Below, piece after piece: positions 40,414-43,857 of a stretch of 43,857 nucleotides of DNA (positions within the stretch are counted from its first letter, which is position 1; the number at the start of each line of letters is the position of its first letter). The DNA comes from Planctomycetales bacterium (GTDB lineage: Bacteria > Planctomycetota > Planctomycetia > Isosphaerales > Isosphaeraceae), in assembly GCA_027452145.1 (NCBI GenBank), contig DAIDHB010000412.1:1-43857 (forward strand). Reading direction: 5' to 3'. The notes under the pieces are model-generated. The model was not told the origin of the DNA and made no database searches. It was given only the letters and a program-made list of their open reading frames with translations. The position numbers and the translations under genes are program-made.

Positions 40414-42357
40414 ATGGCGGGACGACCTGCGGACCTGGATCTGCTGGGCGGCCTCGGCGCCGTCGCCCACCTCGGGGTGATCGCCAACCTCTCGGACGCG
40501 CAGCTCATCGACCATTTCCTCGCCCGCAAGGGCAAGGAAACGGGCGAGGTCGCCGAGGCGGCATTCGAGGCGCTGGTGGCCCGGCATGGGGCGATGGTGC
40601 TGGACGTCTGCAAGAGCGTGTTGCGCGATCCGCACGACGCCCAGGACGCGTTCCAGGCGACGTTCCTGGTGCTGGCCGCGCGGGCGGGCTCGATCCGCCA
40701 GCGCGAGACGGTCGCCGGCTGGCTCCTGGGCGTCGCCCGTCGGGTCTCGCTGCGGTCCCGGGGCGACCTGGCCCGGCGTCGGGCCCGCGAGTTCCGGGCC
40801 GCCGAGATCCGCGCCGATGGTCCGCCCGCGGGCGAGCCCGAATCCTGGCAGGAGCTGCACGACGAGATCGGCCGGTTGCCGGGGCGGTTCCGCGAGCCGG
40901 TCGTCCTCTGCTACCTGGAGGGCCTCAGCGCCGATGCGGCGGCGGCCCGGCTCGGCTGCCCGCGCGGGACCGTGTTATCCCGGCTCTCGCGTGCACGGGA
41001 ACGCCTGCGCGACCGCCTGACGCGCCGCGGCCTCGCGCCGGCGTTTGCCATGCTGGAGGCCGGCAGGCTCCCGGCCACGCTTCCCCATGCGCTCCTCTCC
41101 ACGACGGTCCGGGCTTCATTAACCTTCGCGGACCATGCGACGGCGACCGCCGCGGCCGGCCTATCGACGGGCTCGACCGTGTCTCTCGCCAGGGGAGTGA
41201 TTCGGACCATGACCATCTCCAGGCTGAAGACGATGATCGCGGCGTTGATGATCGGGGCCCTCGTGCCGGGCGGCCTCTGGGCCTTCGGCGGCATCCCGAG
41301 AGGAGAACAGGACGCAAAACCCGCCGCGACGCCCAAACCGGGCTTGCCCAGCGAGAACGCCCCCAGTCCGGCCGGCGTGGGCCAGATCGATCGGATCGAC
41401 TTCGGTCAACTCTACACAGGGGCGATCGCCGAGGCCCGGCCCAACTTCACGTTCGCCGGCACCGATGATCCGGGCCTTGCGCTCAAGGTCGACGTGCCCC
41501 CGTTTGCCAGGCTGAAGGCTGTCCACTGGGGACGAGGTAGCGGCCCGAACGGGGCCAGCACGGGCTGCACAGTCCTGGTCGGCCTGGACACGCGATCGGC
41601 CGGGACCCTCGCGGGCGAGTTGAAGGTCCGCCTGGGAAATCAGGAGGCCCGCCTGCCGGTCTCGGCGACGGTGAAGCCGGCGGAAACCGGCAGGCCGAAG
41701 GTGCTCATGATCTGTCAGGGTTTTGGCTCCCTGGGCGATTCCGCCGACTACTACCGGCCCTGGTTCGACCTGGCCCGCGACGCGGGACTCGACGTCAGCT
41801 ACATGAACGCCGATAGCGTCCCGGTGCCGACGGGGGCGGACGGGCCGCCCGCCGAGCTGAGCCGGTACGACGTGATCCTCCTGGAACCTGGCGGCGTGGC
41901 GACGCTCGGCCACGCCGGGGAGTACTGGATGAGGCAACTGGTGCAGTCCGGCCATCGCGTGATCGTGATGACGAGCCCGGGCGTGGTGTCGGGACCGCTG
42001 CACGCCAACCAGATCCTCGAGCCATTGGGGCTGCACATGGATGATTCCGATCTCGAGACCCAGACGTGGCCCGCCATGGAGACCGCCCGCATGGGCTCGG
42101 ATCGGCTGCTGGACGGGGTGCGGAAGCTGTCGTGCCTCCGCCCGGCGATGATCGAGGTCAGGGATAGCCAGAAGGGCAGGATCCTGGCCTATCTCCCCGA
42201 CAACCGGCTGGGGCTCGTGGCGGTCTCCCGCGTGGGAAAGGGCGAGCTCGTCGCGATCGCCTCGGTGGACCTGGCCGCCTGGCTCGGCGAATTCGGCCAG
42301 GGCACCGACAACGCCCGGTTCCTCAAGAACCTGCTGACCATGAAGGTCGGCCAATGA
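40414..42357 (+). CDS. ECF sigma factor fused to a membrane helix and export-side GATase-like domain
   Basis: A 647-residue fusion. Residues about 48-120 are sigma region 2 (FEALVARHGAMVLDVCKSVL, DPHDAQDAFQATFLVLAARA, WLLGVARRVSLRSR). Region 4 is about 150-205 (LPGRFREPVVLCYLEGLSAD, GCPRGTVLSRLSRARERLRD). One membrane helix (about 270-291, LKTMIAALMIGALVPGGLWA) follows a helical linker. The far part has a small beta domain (about 330-435) and a class I amidotransferase-like/ThuA-like domain (about 440-645; PKVLMICQGFGSLGDSADYY, YDVILLEPGGVATLG, VIVMTSPGVV). No catalytic Cys triad is evident. Fused ECF factors of this kind are a planctomycete speciality. The start has GGGGAGG upstream. The C-terminal part may sense a ligand outside. 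Confidence 0.9.
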   Translation: MAGRPADLDLLGGLGAVAHLGVIANLSDAQLIDHFLARKGKETGEVAEAAFEALVARHGAMVLDVCKSVLRDPHDAQDAFQATFLVLAARAGSIRQRETVAGWLLGVARRVSLRSRGDLARRRAREFRAAEIRADGPPAGEPESWQELHDEIGRLPGRFREPVVLCYLEGLSADAAAARLGCPRGTVLSRLSRARERLRDRLTRRGLAPAFAMLEAGRLPATLPHALLSTTVRASLTFADHATATAAAGLSTGSTVSLARGVIRTMTISRLKTMIAALMIGALVPGGLWAFGGIPRGEQDAKPAATPKPGLPSENAPSPAGVGQIDRIDFGQLYTGAIAEARPNFTFAGTDDPGLALKVDVPPFARLKAVHWGRGSGPNGASTGCTVLVGLDTRSAGTLAGELKVRLGNQEARLPVSATVKPAETGRPKVLMICQGFGSLGDSADYYRPWFDLARDAGLDVSYMNADSVPVPTGADGPPAELSRYDVILLEPGGVATLGHAGEYWMRQLVQSGHRVIVMTSPGVVSGPLHANQILEPLGLHMDDSDLETQTWPAMETARMGSDRLLDGVRKLSCLRPAMIEVRDSQKGRILAYLPDNRLGLVAVSRVGKGELVAIASVDLAAWLGEFGQGTDNARFLKNLLTMKVGQ

Positions 42358-42621
42358 GTCGCTCGGCTCTCCGTCAGGCGCCGTGACCATCCGGGGCGCG
42401 AGGACGTCCCCGCGGACCCACCGGCCGGCGGCCCGGCTTCGCGACTTCTCCGGTCGGGTCCTGGACGGACCGGCCCAGTTCGAGGACGTGGCGTCGTGGA
42501 GAGGAGCAGGCGGAGTGCCAGGAAACCGCTGTCCATTCGACGCGGAATCCCGGCACTCGCCGCCTCGCACGCGTCAAAACTGACGTGTGCCTGAGCTTCC
42601 CCCTCGATTCCATCGGCCTGA

Positions 42622-43857
42622 TCACCGATGGATGCCGTTGCCGTTGCGGGCGATGAGGAACGTGGCGTCGTCGCCGAAGGTCCCCAGGTTGCCGCCATCC
42701 AGTGGCGCGCCGGTGGCGCTGGTGAGTCCCGTCGGCGGCCCGCCCGAGACGACAAGCTTGCCCCCGGCGGCGAACCGCGGCTTGCCGAGCAGCGTCAGCG
42801 TCACCTCGTGAGTCGTGGGATCATAGGCCACCCGGAAGGACACCGCCATGGTGGTGAGCCGCCCGCCGCGGCGCTGGAGCTGCGTCAGCGCGTAGTTGGC
42901 CAGGTTCGTCGCACGGGCCGGGTCGAGCCCCGCGCTGAAATCCAGCGCGAAGCCGACGACGCGACGCCGACGTCCGCGGCCAGTGAAGATCACCCGCTGG
43001 GTGACGATCGTCGGCGGGGTGGCGACCGTCACCGGCGCCGTGAGGGTGGTCGTCAGCGGGTCGGTGGACGCCATGATCCGATAGCCGGAGCCGAGCTGGT
43101 TGAGCGTCAGCCCGGTGAAGGTGGCCACGCCGTTCTTCGCGGCGACGGTGAGCGTGCCGCCCAGCGTGGCGCCGGTATTGGTGGTCAGCAGGGCGAGGGT
43201 GACGTTGCCGTTGTACCCGGCGTGAATCCCGCCCGACTGGTAGTTGACGGTGACCGTCAGGTTGAACGGGGCATTGGGCGCGACGAACGTGGGCGGCTGG
43301 CCCGTCACGATGAGGTTGAGGCTCGGCGTGAGCACGGCGAGCTTCTGGCCGGTCGTCTCGGCGAACCAGAGGTTGCCGTCGGGGCCCGGCGTGATCACGC
43401 GAGTCGCCGAGCCGGCGGTGGGGATGGCGGTCTCGGTGATGCCGCGCGTGATGGGGTTGATCGACCCGATCCGGTTGCCATTCGCCTCGGCGAACCAGAG
43501 GTTGCCGTCGGGCCCCGTGGTGATGCCGAAGGGGGCCGAGCCGGCGGTCGGCAGGGGCGTCTCGACGATGGCGTGGCTCGTCGGATCGATCTGGCCGATC
43601 TTGTTCCCGTTGTTCTCGGTGAACCAGATCTTGCCGTCCGGGCCCGCGGCGATCCCGAACGTCGACGACGCCGCGGTCGGGATCGGGAACTCGGTGACGG
43701 CGTGCGTGGTCGGGTTGATCATCCCGATGTTGTTGCCGAGCACCTCGGTGAACCAGAGGTTGCCGTCGGCGCCCGCCGCGATGCCGAAGACGTAGGCATT
43801 GGCCGTCGGGACCGGGAACTCGGCGATGGCGTGGGTGGTCGGGTTGATCATCCCGAT
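42622..43857 (-). CDS. Virginiamycin B lyase-like beta-propeller protein, C-terminal part (partial)
   Basis: The frame is open at the window end, so the N-terminus is missing. The first visible part is four near-identical 43-residue units (129 bp each), with INPTTHA, EFPIPTA, FGIAAGPDGNLWFTE and GN-x-IG. This is the blade pattern of the streptogramin-lyase/Vgb propeller fold. A beta-rich Ig-like domain follows (FNLTVTVNYQSGGIHAGYNG, TLTVAAKNGVATFTGLTLNQ), then a C-terminal domain (VVGFALDFSAGLDPARATNL, LANYALTQLQ). The whole looks like an exported planctomycete surface protein, not a true antibiotic lyase. The catalytic His/Glu set cannot be judged because blades are missing. Confidence 0.85.
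   Translation of the reverse strand: MGMINPTTHAIAEFPVPTANAYVFGIAAGADGNLWFTEVLGNNIGMINPTTHAVTEFPIPTAASSTFGIAAGPDGKIWFTENNGNKIGQIDPTSHAIVETPLPTAGSAPFGITTGPDGNLWFAEANGNRIGSINPITRGITETAIPTAGSATRVITPGPDGNLWFAETTGQKLAVLTPSLNLIVTGQPPTFVAPNAPFNLTVTVNYQSGGIHAGYNGNVTLALLTTNTGATLGGTLTVAAKNGVATFTGLTLNQLGSGYRIMASTDPLTTTLTAPVTVATPPTIVTQRVIFTGRGRRRRVVGFALDFSAGLDPARATNLANYALTQLQRRGGRLTTMAVSFRVAYDPTTHEVTLTLLGKPRFAAGGKLVVSGGPPTGLTSATGAPLDGGNLGTFGDDATFLIARNGNGIHR

Noticed and set aside
1..43857. tRNA, rRNA or prophage genes
   Set aside because: No cloverleaf with a TTCGA-type arm, no ribosomal RNA stretch and no integrase or phage structural motif was seen on either strand.

Overview
The window is a GC-rich stretch of a bacterial chromosome that reads as a planctomycete, probably of the Isosphaeraceae type. 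That placement is an inference from gene content: a secreted PVC-type dehydrogenase with a fused C-terminal cytochrome c module, a very long Ser/Thr kinase with WD40-like and TPR repeats, an ECF sigma factor fused to a membrane segment and an export-side domain, a coiled-coil protein with one N-terminal membrane helix, and many intergenic palindromes. No rRNA, tRNA, CRISPR array, prophage or transposase was seen.

Layout. 1-892 is the end of a hybrid histidine kinase. 938-3982 is the PVC dehydrogenase/cytochrome. 4002-6932 (minus) holds a membrane protein, ispH, and a winged-helix regulator overlapping its membrane partner. 7245-8618 is a CNNM/CorC-type transporter protein. 8820-10102 is a small heat-shock locus of two Hsp20 genes behind an excellent sigma-54 promoter, with a leader that can fold over the ribosome binding site. 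10334-12814 (minus) has a secreted protein and an FAD-dependent oxidoreductase. 13156-17189 (minus) encodes a double-domain KaiC, a receiver protein whose C-terminus looks like the KaiA/RsbU helical domain, and a PAS histidine kinase. 17443-18641 is the wreck of a type ISP restriction-modification gene, broken by a 231-bp element with inverted-repeat ends. 18801-23595 has a divergent pair: a coiled-coil membrane protein and polA. 23898-26686 has a divergent agmatine deiminase and PLP aminotransferase. 26782-29607 has two LptF/LptG-type permeases. 29763-36779 has the giant kinase and a TPR membrane protein. 36912-40139 is a Tat-exported GH116-type glycosidase. 40414-42357 is the sigma-factor fusion. 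42622-43857 is the end of a Vgb-like beta-propeller protein running off the window.

The most interesting unit is the KaiC cluster. The kinase and receiver genes overlap by ATGA, so they are probably translationally coupled, and KaiC follows 267 bp downstream on the same strand. The receiver protein has the same order of parts as KaiA (receiver-like domain, then helical domain). Together they suggest a KaiB-less, two-component-linked KaiC timer or stress switch. This is inferred from sequence only.

The second theme is repeats. At least four palindromic families occupy the gaps. One (core GTCGGGC-N6-GCCCGAC) is found at five loci with compensated base changes and forms a 4 x 33-nt tandem array between the two lpt-like genes. 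Another makes the 231-bp element inside the restriction gene. A third is a 59-bp palindrome inserted in frame inside the agmatine deiminase gene.
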